Source of the DNA: JABCPE02 sp963506915
GTDB lineage: Bacteria; Bacteroidota; Bacteroidia; Flavobacteriales; Weeksellaceae
Assembly (NCBI GenBank): GCA_963506915.1
Contig: CAUORE010000012.1
Coordinates: 1-52,438, forward strand
DNA: 52,438 nt
Direction of reading: 5' to 3'
Part shown: one piece after another, positions 34,935 through 44,171 of the stretch
Numbering within the stretch: the first letter of the stretch is position 1
How the letters are laid out: each line of letters starts with the position of its first letter
Notes under the pieces: model-generated
Told to the model about the DNA's origin: nothing
Seen by the model: only the letters and a program-made list of their open reading frames with translations
Databases searched by the model: none
Program-made: the position numbers and the translations under genes

Positions 34935-37900
34935 TTAAAAACTTACATTTAAACCAAAAACAATAGATTTCTGGATAGGCTGGGCGTATAGATTCCCATA
35001 GGTTTCAGGGTCAAAATATCCTTTATAATTAGTCCCGAAAACCAGCATATTCCTACCCTCTACATAGAATCTCAAGGAGTTAATCCCTGTATTATGAAGC
35101 ATAGAAGATGGCAGAGAATATCCTAAACGAATGTTATTTATTCTGATGTAGCTCATTTTCTTCATCCAGCTGTCAAAATGGTTGTAAGACCCCGAAGAAT
35201 CAAAGTTGTTATACCATAAATAAACCATTTCCTGCCCTGGAACAGTACTTTCTCCTATAATTCTCGGAAGTGTAGTATTGGTATTGCTAGGAGTCCAAGC
35301 ATTGAGAATATCCGTAGAATTATTCTGTCCTCTATCCACCGTTGTAAAGTTATAAGGAGGATTTGCTACCACCCATTTATTTATGTTAAATGCAGCAGAA
35401 ATCGTAAGATCCCAGTTTCCTATATCAAAGGTATTGGTAATCCCTCCATAGAATTTAGGGTCTCTATCGCCGATATAAGTATACAAATCTCTGAAATTCC
35501 CATTAGCAAGATACTCACTCTCTATGTATCCCACGCCCCACGGGTCGGAAAGTCTATAAAAATCTATCGTAGAAACTATATTTCCGTTTCTGTCATAGAA
35601 CTGAGGAAGTCCATTGGCATCCAGCCCTGCTGACCTTAGACCAAAAACAGCATTGATAGGATAGCCTTTTCCTGATGGATAAAAATTGCTAAGTCCCTCG
35701 TGGATTTGGTCTATATTGCTTCGGTTGGCTGCAATGTTGAAAGTCGTAGTCCATCTGAATTTTTCTCTATCGATATTTATCGTAGAAAGAGAGAATTCAA
35801 ATCCTTTATTGGTCACTTCTGCCCAGTTTACGCTCATTTGGTTAAATCCTGTTTCCAGTGGAAGCTGTTTTGCTCCCATCAAATCCGTTCCTTTTCTGTG
35901 ATAGAAGTCAAGGTTGAAATTAATTCTATTATTAAACAATCCAAAATCCAATCCCACATCCACCGTTCTGGTTTTTTCCCATCTTAGCAATGAATTCGGT
36001 GCACCTTCGTCATTGATGGTGTTTTCTGTCTGGTTAAGGATTCTCGCTGTGCTGTATCTTCCTGTGAAGAATGGCGATGTATTTCGGTCTATATTCCCTT
36101 GAAGTCCGTAGGAACTACGAATTTTGAACATACTGATGGTTTTATTATCCTTCAAGAAGTCCTCATTTTTCACATTCCAAGCCACGGATGCCGCCCAGAT
36201 AGGGTTCCATCTCTTATTGGTTTCCGCTCCGAAGAAGTTAGTCCCGTCATATCTCACACTTCCGAAGAAAGTATATCTATTAGCAAAAGTATAAGATGCT
36301 GTCCCAAAGAAAGATGCATAAGCATTAGAAACCTCTGTATCTACCACAGGAAGATAGTTCGCATTTCTTATCTCACTATTTGGGATATTTAGAGGAATGG
36401 AAGTTTTCTGTCTTGGGTTGTAGCCGTACATTTGGCTGTTTACCGAAGTGTATTTAGTTTCTCTAATTTCCGAACCTACAAGGAGATTGACATCATGTCG
36501 GTTTATCTTTTTGCTAAATTCTAAAATATTTTTAAAATTATATTCAAAACTATTCCCGTTAGAAATGTTGTAATAATCGCCTTTTGGGATGATATAAGTT
36601 GTAGTTCCTCCAGAAGTTATCTTAGAAGCATCTCTTCTTTTTCTAAGGAAATAAGTCTGCTCTGTGGCATATTTTTCCGTTTTTTGGTTTTCGTACTGGA
36701 TGCCCAACTGAGAACGGAACTCCAAGAATTTGAATATTTTATAATCCAAATTCAAAATACCACGAAGCGATTTCGTGTTCAAATCATACCTCGTATTATC
36801 CTTCTCCTCCATGTAGTTATACGGAATTCTGGCATCTCCATCCATGTAGTTCACATTTGGGTCATAGACATAGTTGCCATTTTCATCCTTTGGTCTTAGA
36901 TAAGGATTAGCACTTCTGGAATAGTAAGTCGGCGTGATATTCCCCGAAGCATCAGACAAGAAAGAAGACTGCTTAGTATTTGTTCCGAATATGGACAAAC
37001 CTACTTTTATTTTATTATTGATTTTAAAATCATTTTTAAAAGTAAGGTTAAGTCTCTCAAAACCAGAACCTATCACCGTAGATTGCTCATCGTAGTATCC
37101 TAACGAAGCGTAATAAGCATAATTATCCAATCCACCTGAAAGGCTCACGGAATACTGCTTGTTTATCGCTGTTCTATAGAGCAGATTTCCCCAGTTGGTA
37201 TTTACATTTCTCAGTGCATTTATTTCTCTTTGAGAAGCCGCACTAATCGCCGAAAAACCACCACTGCGGAACAAATTCCAGTCGTTATTCGCTAATAATA
37301 TTCTCGCAACCTCACCATTATCTTTTCTGTAATTATCTAAATCCGAGCGAGATGCCATCATCAGTTCCCAATCTACTTTTTGATTGGAATTCATCAAATT
37401 AAGTTTAGAAAAATTCGGTCTTAAATTGACAAATGTACTCGCTGAGAAATTAACATTCATTCGCCCTTTTTTCCCGTTTTTGGTCGTAACCAAAATCACC
37501 CCATTTGCTGCTCTCGCTCCATAGATTGCCGTAGCAGAAGCATCTTTCAGCACGGTAATAGACTCTATATCTTCTGGGTTAAATCCTGCGATAGAGTAAT
37601 TTTTAAGGTCGTTGATATCCTTTCCTGCATCATATTTAGGTGCATCGCCCATTTCTAGCGGCATTCCATCTATAACCCATAGTGGATCAGTAGGCCCCGA
37701 AAGTGAAGCCGTTCCCCTAAGTCTGATAGGTGCAATCTGCCCTGGCGTTCCTGATGCTGGAGTAACGAGCAAACCTGGCACTCTCCCCTGCAGCATCTGG
37801 TCTATGGATGCTACCGCCTTTTGCTCTATATCCTTCATTTTCACCACATCCACAGAAGATGTGATTTTACTTTTTTCTATCTTTTGGAAACCTGTGATGA

Positions 37901-38006
37901 TAACCTCATCTATCTCCTTGGTCTTAGTTTTAGTGGTGTCTACAGGCGTATTCTGCGCCCAAAGGACACTCGGTAAAAGACCCAACAAAAATTTCGCTCT
38001 TCTCAT
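34935..38006 (-). CDS. SusC/RagA-family TonB-dependent outer-membrane transporter
   Basis: A 1023-residue TonB-dependent porin. After a short signal peptide (LGLLPSVLWAQ) comes the plug domain, starting with the TonB box region EIDEVIITGFQKIEKSKITSS, with SusC signatures ASIDQMLQGRVPGLLV and LKDASATAIYGARAANGVILVTTK around 70-180, followed by a large beta-barrel that ends FGLNVSF. There is no N-terminal carboxypeptidase-regulatory-like domain, unlike many SusC proteins. It is paired with the SusD lipoprotein and preceded by a zinc metalloprotease, so its substrate may be a peptide or protein fragment. Confidence 0.94.
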   Translation of the reverse strand: MRRAKFLLGLLPSVLWAQNTPVDTTKTKTKEIDEVIITGFQKIEKSKITSSVDVVKMKDIEQKAVASIDQMLQGRVPGLLVTPASGTPGQIAPIRLRGTASLSGPTDPLWVIDGMPLEMGDAPKYDAGKDINDLKNYSIAGFNPEDIESITVLKDASATAIYGARAANGVILVTTKNGKKGRMNVNFSASTFVNLRPNFSKLNLMNSNQKVDWELMMASRSDLDNYRKDNGEVARILLANNDWNLFRSGGFSAISAASQREINALRNVNTNWGNLLYRTAINKQYSVSLSGGLDNYAYYASLGYYDEQSTVIGSGFERLNLTFKNDFKINNKIKVGLSIFGTNTKQSSFLSDASGNITPTYYSRSANPYLRPKDENGNYVYDPNVNYMDGDARIPYNYMEEKDNTRYDLNTKSLRGILNLDYKIFKFLEFRSQLGIQYENQKTEKYATEQTYFLRKRRDASKITSGGTTTYIIPKGDYYNISNGNSFEYNFKNILEFSKKINRHDVNLLVGSEIRETKYTSVNSQMYGYNPRQKTSIPLNIPNSEIRNANYLPVVDTEVSNAYASFFGTASYTFANRYTFFGSVRYDGTNFFGAETNKRWNPIWAASVAWNVKNEDFLKDNKTISMFKIRSSYGLQGNIDRNTSPFFTGRYSTARILNQTENTINDEGAPNSLLRWEKTRTVDVGLDFGLFNNRINFNLDFYHRKGTDLMGAKQLPLETGFNQMSVNWAEVTNKGFEFSLSTINIDREKFRWTTTFNIAANRSNIDQIHEGLSNFYPSGKGYPINAVFGLRSAGLDANGLPQFYDRNGNIVSTIDFYRLSDPWGVGYIESEYLANGNFRDLYTYIGDRDPKFYGGITNTFDIGNWDLTISAAFNINKWVVANPPYNFTTVDRGQNNSTDILNAWTPSNTNTTLPRIIGESTVPGQEMVYLWYNNFDSSGSYNHFDSWMKKMSYIRINNIRLGYSLPSSMLHNTGINSLRFYVEGRNMLVFGTNYKGYFDPETYGNLYAQPIQKSIVFGLNVSF

Positions 38007-38025
38007 TTTTAGTTCGTAAGTTTTA

Positions 38026-40611
38026 TTATTTTTCTCCTAATGCTTTATTTAGTCTTATCAACATATCTTCGTAATGATTTCTTGTCGCTTCATCTCCTGT
38101 ATTTTTCGCTACGAGGATGATTTTCTTTACTTTAATCAGCTCTGCTCTCTTTGCGGAACCCACCTCCGAAAGACGCTTCATTCCACTGAAATACATTGTC
38201 AGATTTTGCTCATCTATGCTGTGTTTGTCCTCCAAATTATGGTGTGCATAGTCACAAATCATAGGCATCTTGCCAAAAATCCCTTTTTCTGTTTTTTCGT
38301 AAATACGCCCTACATCTATGATAAGCGCATCTACATAGTTCTTCTGTGTCATTCTTTCGGCGATAGTCAAGCTCTTGTTTTTCAAAGATTTATCAAAGAT
38401 AAATTTCCTCAAATCATCAAAAAGCTCTGATACAGTCATTATTTTTTCGTTTCCTTCTGTCTGTAAGAACTCTGCTTCCAAAAGCCTCAAAAGCCTTTCA
38501 TCATGCAGCAGATTATACAAAATAGCAGCTTGTCTCTCTCTGAAAATATTATACGGTGACTGCTCTACTGCTCCTGCTGGTGTGTTTTTGGTAGGTTTTA
38601 GCACATCTTTTAACGGATTGATAAACAACCATTTCGGCAGGGTGAGAATATTCTTTTTAAGGAAGTTCAGTGCCTCTTTTTGAGTTTGATATGGAACTGG
38701 TTTGTAGGATTTCATTTTATCACCTTTCACCAAAGGCGTGAGATAAAACCCTCCAATGTTCGCCAGAGTGTGCGTATTATAGACATACCACTGGTTAATC
38801 ACCTGATTATAAAACGCTTTCGCTTCTTCATAGGTTTCGCCGTCTTTCGTGCTCCATTCTATGATATTTGGAATCGTTTTTTTAAGGTTGATAATTCCGT
38901 ATTCTCCTGCTTTCATGGCATTATTCCCTAAATCCTCGGACTGCGAACGCGGGTCTATGGTTTCGGACTGCTGCTCTCCGTAGAAATACTTCGGGTCGTC
39001 ATCGTGTTTGTCTATCCATGATTTAGTAATGCTTAGTTCCTCTTCAGGGCTGGATTTCCCTGTCCAGCGGTATCCGAAATTAATTGCAAACTCATCATAA
39101 ACACCTATTTTAGGAGTGATTTGCTTCACGCCATCGCCTTCCTGTGCGACATAGTTAAACCTCGCATAATCCATAATAGAAGGAGCCGTTCCACCCATTT
39201 TTTCGGTAAAATCTGGCTTTCTCAAATCCTCTACGGAATACGCAAAAGATGAGCCCATATTGTGTTTTAGCCCAAATGTATGTCCTACTTCATGAGATGA
39301 AACGAAACGGATAGCATTGGCCATTTTAGCATCTGGGAAAACATTTCCTCTCGCCTCTGGGTCTATGATTCCTGTCTGCACACGCATCCACGAGTGAAGA
39401 AGTGTCATCACATTATGCCACCAGATAATATCCGATTCTAGAATTTCTCCTGTACGAGGGTCTATCACAGAAGGTCCCATGGCATTTGCCATAGAAGATG
39501 CAGCGTAGGTAATTACTGAATACCGCACATCATCTACATCAAATTCTTTATCCTCTGGGTCTGGAAGTCTTGCACTGATTACATTTTTAAAACCTGCCTT
39601 TTCAAAGGCTTTGTTCCAGTCATGAACGCCGTCTATTATCGCCTGCTGCCACTGTTTGGGCGTTGCTGGATCTATATAATAAACTATCTGTTTTTTGGGT
39701 TCTACCAGCTGTCCTGACAGGTATTTCCCTACTTCCTGCTCCTTAGGTTCTAGGCGCCAGCGTGTGATAAGTTCCTTGTTATCTACTCTCTGTTGTTTAT
39801 CAGAAAAATAGACCTTCGGAGTGGTAAAATAGCCTACTCTATCATCCGAAAAACGCCCTACCATAGGCTCTGGAAGGAGAACAATATTTGTAGTCGTTCC
39901 TACCGTAAGGTCGGCTTTTTCTGCAGTGGTTTTACCTTCTGAAACTTGGGTCGTAAGCTGGGATTTTATGACAACATTCTGCGGAAAGCTCTTTACTTCT
40001 TCTATATAAGAATCTTTGGTTCTCACCGAACCACCCATACCGATGTTATCAAAAAGATTGTTAAAACTCTTGGAAGTTCCATTGAAAACATTATTCACCT
40101 GCACCACTACAGCAGAGTCTTTTCCGTAGGTTTTTATCTCAAAACCTTCTATGATAGACTCTACATAGTTGTCCCGTACGGAGAGGGCAATATTATCTTT
40201 CTTATCTACGCTGATTTTTGGGTCGAAGGTCTTCGCCCATACCTTATTATTTTTCACATCCTTGTAGAAACGGATGAGTTTATTTTCATAATTAATACCC
40301 TTGTTGATTCCCGCATTATTTATCTGAGCAGGAACAGAGGAAATTTTATTGACAATCAATAAATCTTTTCCCAGCACTTCATTAGGAATCTCAAAATAGA
40401 TTTTCTCCTTTATGGTATGGATTTTAAAAAGTCCGTCCTTGGTGACTGCGCCTTTTATAAAATCATCATAAGCTGTGGTATTGCCCTTAGCTGTGCTGTC
40501 TTTTTTTGCTTCGTTTTCAGTCTTTACTGCATCTTTTTTCTTTGTTTTTTTGTCTTGAGAAAAAACAACCATAGACTGAAGCAACAAAACAGCCAATAAT
40601 ATTTTCTTCAT
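38026..40611 (-). CDS. Secreted zinc-dependent metalloprotease (DUF5117/DUF5118 type)
   Basis: An 861-residue exported protease. A signal peptide (KKILLAVLLLQSMVVFSQ) is followed by DUF5118/DUF5117-like regions (about 45-310) and a metzincin-like catalytic domain with HEVGHTFGLKH at 440-450, a full HExxHxxGxxH zinc site. A C-terminal region (about 540-861) carries the rest of the family architecture. Substrate specificity is unknown. The gene ends 19 bases before the susC-like start, so the protease, porin and binding lipoprotein are probably one operon; a -7 box lies 39 bases before the ATG. Confidence 0.9.
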   Translation of the reverse strand: MKKILLAVLLLQSMVVFSQDKKTKKKDAVKTENEAKKDSTAKGNTTAYDDFIKGAVTKDGLFKIHTIKEKIYFEIPNEVLGKDLLIVNKISSVPAQINNAGINKGINYENKLIRFYKDVKNNKVWAKTFDPKISVDKKDNIALSVRDNYVESIIEGFEIKTYGKDSAVVVQVNNVFNGTSKSFNNLFDNIGMGGSVRTKDSYIEEVKSFPQNVVIKSQLTTQVSEGKTTAEKADLTVGTTTNIVLLPEPMVGRFSDDRVGYFTTPKVYFSDKQQRVDNKELITRWRLEPKEQEVGKYLSGQLVEPKKQIVYYIDPATPKQWQQAIIDGVHDWNKAFEKAGFKNVISARLPDPEDKEFDVDDVRYSVITYAASSMANAMGPSVIDPRTGEILESDIIWWHNVMTLLHSWMRVQTGIIDPEARGNVFPDAKMANAIRFVSSHEVGHTFGLKHNMGSSFAYSVEDLRKPDFTEKMGGTAPSIMDYARFNYVAQEGDGVKQITPKIGVYDEFAINFGYRWTGKSSPEEELSITKSWIDKHDDDPKYFYGEQQSETIDPRSQSEDLGNNAMKAGEYGIINLKKTIPNIIEWSTKDGETYEEAKAFYNQVINQWYVYNTHTLANIGGFYLTPLVKGDKMKSYKPVPYQTQKEALNFLKKNILTLPKWLFINPLKDVLKPTKNTPAGAVEQSPYNIFRERQAAILYNLLHDERLLRLLEAEFLQTEGNEKIMTVSELFDDLRKFIFDKSLKNKSLTIAERMTQKNYVDALIIDVGRIYEKTEKGIFGKMPMICDYAHHNLEDKHSIDEQNLTMYFSGMKRLSEVGSAKRAELIKVKKIILVAKNTGDEATRNHYEDMLIRLNKALGEK

Positions 40612-40649
40612 TGTATTTAAATTTTATTAAAAAAATAAAAAACGGAGGG

Positions 40650-40657
40650 CAAAAATA
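40650..40657 (-). promoter_or_regulatory. -7 promoter box for the metalloprotease-susCD operon
   Basis: TATTTTTG on the minus strand matches TAnnTTTG and lies 38 bases before the metalloprotease start codon. No -33 TTG at the usual spacing is evident. Confidence 0.45.
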
Positions 40658-40743
40658 ATAAGTTTTTTCTAAAATTTCATAAATTTTTATGATTTTCTGA
40701 AAAACAACCCTATAAAAATGAAGAAAAATAAAGGCAAAACGAA

Positions 40744-42170
40744 AATGTTATTCCTTAAATGGTGCGATTAATACCCTTTACAATGTAGTAGAAGTAAGGC
40801 AAAAGGGAAGGTTTCAATTCCTTAAATGGTGCGATTAATATAGGGTACAGCCATGCTAGGGTGCTGAGTGCTTCTCTGTTTCAATTCCTTAAATGGTGCG
40901 ATTAATATAGAATAAGCCTAAGTTATTCTTTCTACCGATAACCCGTTTCAATTCCTTAAATGGTGCGATTAATATAAAGTACAAAATTACAATTTAACCA
41001 ATTAAACTAAGTTTCAATTCCTTAAATGGTGCGATTAATATCGGGAAACATTAAAAGAAAAGTATAATAATTTAAAAAGTTTCAATTCCTTAAATGGTGC
41101 GATTAATATAAAAAAAATGGAATTAGTAACAAGATTGGAAAAAAGTTTCAATTCCTTAAATGGTGCGATTAATATATTCAAAAAGCAATGGCGATTGCAC
41201 AGATTGCTATCGTTTCAATTCCTTAAATGGTGCGATTAATATCAATAAGAACAGTAATAAAAGGAGCAAAGTATTTGTTTCAATTCCTTAAATGGTGCGA
41301 TTAATATAAAATACAGAGGTAAAAGTGAAAAAGGTGTAAGAGTTTCAATTCCTTAAATGGTGCGATTAATATAATCCACAAGTAGAAATTTCCATTGAGA
41401 AAAATATATGTTTCAATTCCTTAAATGGTGCGATTAATATCTACACGGATTAGATAGTTTTTTAGAAAAATATCCAGTTTCAATTCCTTAAATGGTGCGA
41501 TTAATATGAAAGTAAAATTTAAAGATTATTTCACGCAGGATGAGTTTCAATTCCTTAAATGGTGCGATTAATATAAATCTAATTATTAACCGAGTAAATT
41601 TTTCAGAAATGTTTCAATTCCTTAAATGGTGCGATTAATATTAGAATGTGTCAGTATCCTTGTCATACCCTAAAGGTTTCAATTCCTTAAATGGTGCGAT
41701 TAATATTACTACTATTATAGAGATGCCAGAAGTAGTAAACCGTTTCAATTCCTTAAATGGTGCGATTAATATCTGGCACTTAGGAGACTTCTCAGCTCCT
41801 GTTCTTGCGTTTCAATTCCTTAAATGGTGCGATTAATATCATTAACCGCTATTACTTCTGTCGTAAAGGTGAATGTTTCAATTCCTTAAATGGTGCGATT
41901 AATATAATCATAATCCTTAAAACTATTACTTTCTCTTCTCAGTTTCAATTCCTTAAATGGTGCGATTAATATAAAATAATTTAACAAAAATCCCCACGAT
42001 TTTCAAAGTTTCAATTCCTTAAATGGTGCGATTAATATAAAGGAAAAAGATTTAGATAAAGTGAGATATAAAATGTTTCAATTCCTTAAATGGTGCGATT
42101 AATATACTTATCAGCCCACCTACGGACCCTTTAAACCCAGTTTCAATTCCTTAAATGGTGCGATTAATAT
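40744..42170 (-). CRISPR. CRISPR array 1: 22 repeats, 21 spacers
   Basis: A 31-base repeat (on the plus strand beginning GTTTCAATTCC and ending GATTAATAT) occurs 22 times with spacers of 34-37 bases. The crRNA strand is the minus strand: read that way each repeat ends in ATTGAAAC, the usual 8-base 5' handle of type I/III crRNAs, and the copy farthest from the leader (40744-40774) is the degenerate one, diverged in its first eleven bases and last base. The other 21 copies are identical by eye. Full copies start at 40811, 40878, 40945, 41011 and so on to 42140. The leader and promoter lie on the right. Confidence 0.98.
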
Positions 42171-42385
42171 AGGTAGCAAATTTAGGTAAAAACATTCAAT
42201 AAACCCAATAAAATGGTGAAAATTTGTGCGTTTTTTTCGTGCAAAAGTCGTCGATGTCAAAAACCCGAAAAAACACAGGAGATCGACAACCTTGCAATAT
42301 ATTGGTTATCAATGATTTGACTTGGAAGCAAGTCAAACTCTGGGTTTCAGAACCTCAAAAATACAGAGACCGACGACAGAAGGAC
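42171..42385 (-). promoter_or_regulatory. Leader of CRISPR array 1
   Basis: A 215-base non-coding stretch between cas2 and the first repeat. It holds a 9-bp near-perfect inverted repeat, GTCGTCGAT (42247-42255) with ATCGACAAC (42282-42290); a perfect 9-bp hairpin TTTGACTTG/CAAGTCAAA around a GAAG loop (42316-42337); a CGACGAC copy at 42371-42377; and a degenerate direct duplication of about 28 bases (42261-42290 and 42351-42377, sharing AACC-AAAAA-ACAG-GA-CGAC-AC). Inverted repeats in leaders are known docking features for Cas1-Cas2 or its helper proteins; that role here is inferred. Confidence 0.75.
42177..42208 (-). promoter_or_regulatory. crRNA promoter of array 1
   Basis: On the minus strand TTG (42206-42208) is followed after 21 bases by TAAATTTG (42177-42184), an exact Bacteroidota -33/-7 pair. 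Transcription would begin at or just inside the first repeat, so the leader contributes almost no transcribed sequence. Confidence 0.7.
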
Positions 42386-42649
42386 TTATAAAATATTCTC
42401 CATAGTGTCTATATTTTTGCCTATAATCTCCTTGTAGAGCCACTTTTCGTCCCTTATCTTAAAGATAATGAGGCTGTCTTTTTCGTAATTGATGATTTTA
42501 TTCGCCTGCGCTAGTAAATCCGCAAGTTGTTTTTCTGTGATTTCTCCCTCGAAAACACTATTCTGTATCCAGTTCAGATATTGTCGGCAGAGTTTTAGCA
42601 TCTTTACTACGCCTTTCCCAGAGATATCATACATTAGGATAATATGCAT
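42386..42649 (-). CDS. cas2: CRISPR-associated endonuclease Cas2
   Basis: The structural partner of Cas1 in spacer integration; a small ferredoxin-fold protein. I chose the ATG at 42649, giving 87 residues starting MHIILMYDIS, the standard Cas2 beginning with the conserved Asp8; an upstream ATG at 42676 would add nine residues and overlap cas1. The QYLNWIQNSVFEGEIT segment matches the Cas2 core helix and strand. It begins 17 bases after cas1 and is followed directly by the leader of array 1. Confidence 0.92.
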   Translation of the reverse strand: MHIILMYDISGKGVVKMLKLCRQYLNWIQNSVFEGEITEKQLADLLAQANKIINYEKDSLIIFKIRDEKWLYKEIIGKNIDTMENIL

Positions 42650-42666
42650 AAGTATTGTTTTGTGAT

Positions 42667-43671
42667 TTACCACCATGCCTCAAAGGGTTTGTATGGTTCT
42701 TCTTTTTTGATGTGTTTTTGGATTTTATGGCATTCTTTCAGCACTAGAGTTTTATAGGAAATATACTGATCGAGCTCTCTATGGAAAAAGGTTTCTTTGA
42801 GTTTTTCGTCCCAGAGTTTGATGATTTTTTTCTTGGCTTTATTTTTTATCAAAATTCTATTTTCCTGAATCTGGAAATCATCTTTCTGTATCATTTTTTT
42901 ATTTATCAGCGTAAATATCAGTCTATCTACAATGATAGGTTTAAAAATCTCAGCAATATCTAAAGCCAAAGAATGCCGCCTCTCGCCAGGCTCGTGCAGA
43001 TAGCCGATAGTGGTATTGAGTGGTGTTTGATACAGCATGTCCAGACAGAGTGTATAGCATATCATATTAAGAAAAGAGATTAGAGAATTTATTTCATCTT
43101 TTGGAGGATTTTTTATTCTCTGCTGCATGGTAAAAGCTTTCAAAATTTCATTAAAAGCTTGGTAATAAACTATTCTAATGTTTCCCTCCAGTCCTAATAA
43201 TTCCTGTACATGTGTGGCTAATTTTATCTTGGAATACAAATTTTCTATTTTGGATATATTTTCAGCCAAATCTTTCCCTCTGCGGAGGTAGTATTTTAGA
43301 TTTTTATACATATTCTTGGCAGCTCCCATTACAAACCTTTTAGCAAGCCAAAGCCTCTGTTTTTCATCTTGATAGAATAATGCCTGCTGGATAATACAAC
43401 TTCCACTGAGTATATCTTTAGGAGGAAGGAAGCTCCCTGAATAGTGTTCATAAAAATCAAAAAAATGAAAACTAATCCCTTTTTTACCCAAATAGGTAAG
43501 CAATTCCGAATTGATATCCAGATGTCCGAAACAATACAAATTTCTAGTATTTTCTATAGGAAGAAATCTTGTTTTTTCTTCCTTGGTTTCTTCATCTACT
43601 CTACTAAAAAAGATAGAATTATCTTTTCTTGATATCCTTCCAGGGCTGAATATATAATAGGTAGTTTTCAT
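42667..43671 (-). CDS. cas1: CRISPR integrase Cas1
   Basis: The metal-dependent integrase that inserts new spacers at the leader-proximal repeat. The 334-residue protein has an N-terminal beta domain (YYIFSPGRISRKDNSIFF) and the helical catalytic domain with Glu162 (LLGLEGNIRIVYY), His226 (GYLHEPGERRHSLALDIAEIF) and Asp238. The family shape is the Cas1 form usual in type I-B/III loci of Bacteroidota. There is no fused reverse transcriptase, so direct RNA capture is not expected. It is separated from the interference genes by CRISPR array 2, with 59 bases to the nearest repeat. Confidence 0.96.
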   Translation of the reverse strand: MKTTYYIFSPGRISRKDNSIFFSRVDEETKEEKTRFLPIENTRNLYCFGHLDINSELLTYLGKKGISFHFFDFYEHYSGSFLPPKDILSGSCIIQQALFYQDEKQRLWLAKRFVMGAAKNMYKNLKYYLRRGKDLAENISKIENLYSKIKLATHVQELLGLEGNIRIVYYQAFNEILKAFTMQQRIKNPPKDEINSLISFLNMICYTLCLDMLYQTPLNTTIGYLHEPGERRHSLALDIAEIFKPIIVDRLIFTLINKKMIQKDDFQIQENRILIKNKAKKKIIKLWDEKLKETFFHRELDQYISYKTLVLKECHKIQKHIKKEEPYKPFEAWW

Positions 43672-43730
43672 TTCTTTAAATAGTATAAATGATATTTAAA
43701 AAAACAGAAAAAAATGAAACAAATACACAA

Positions 43731-44161
43731 ACTTCTATTCCTTAAATGGTGCGATTAATATTGTATCATGAACTTTGTATTATTGACAGGGAGACTGTTT
43801 CAATTCCTTAATTGGTACGATTAATATGAGATAGGTATAATGATGGTTGGAAGCCTAATTGGGTTTCAATTCCTTAAATGGTGCGAGTGATATCTTTTCT
43901 GTCCTCAGCGTTAAGACCAGACTCGAAAGGTTTCAATTCCTTAAATGGTGCGAGTGATATTGTAAAAAAAGCGTGTCCATCATTTAACGCAAAAGAGTTT
44001 CAATTCCTTAAATGGTGCGAGTGATACAGTTCGTATGAAAAGCAGAATTAAAAATCCTAAACTAGTTTCAATTCCTTAAATGGTGCGAGTGATATGGAAA
44101 AATTCAAGAAGAAAGATTTTAAGTTACATAGCTTCAATTCCTTAATTGGTGCGATTAATAT
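43731..44161 (-). CRISPR. CRISPR array 2: 7 repeats of mixed type, 6 spacers
   Basis: Seven 31-base repeats at 43731, 43797, 43863, 43930, 43997, 44065 and 44131, with 35-37-base spacers. The leftmost copy is degenerate, again placing the array end on the left and transcription on the minus strand. Four central copies (43863-44095) end in GAGTGATAT or GAGTGATAC on the plus strand, whereas the two outer kinds end in GATTAATAT; three copies carry further single changes (for example TTAATTGG at 43797 and 44131). The right end is ten bases from the stop codon of the Csx20-like gene, so no leader or -7 box is present. Confidence 0.95.
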
Positions 44162-44171
44162 AGGTTCGGCT

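Noticed and set aside
41648..41836. Open frame with repeated peptide RFNSLNGAIN inside array 1
   Set aside because: The repeated peptide is simply the CRISPR repeat read in frame through spacers that happen to lack stops; it is not a gene. The same applies to the frame at 44094-44294.
42667..43671. Reverse-transcriptase-Cas1 fusion
   Set aside because: Considered because of the spacer strand bias. The protein is 334 residues and starts with the normal Cas1 beta domain; there is no room for a reverse transcriptase and none is encoded nearby.
43672..43730. Leader for array 2 on its left side
   Set aside because: The leftmost repeat is the degenerate one and the ATTGAAAC handle orientation requires transcription from right to left, so this side is the distal end of the array.
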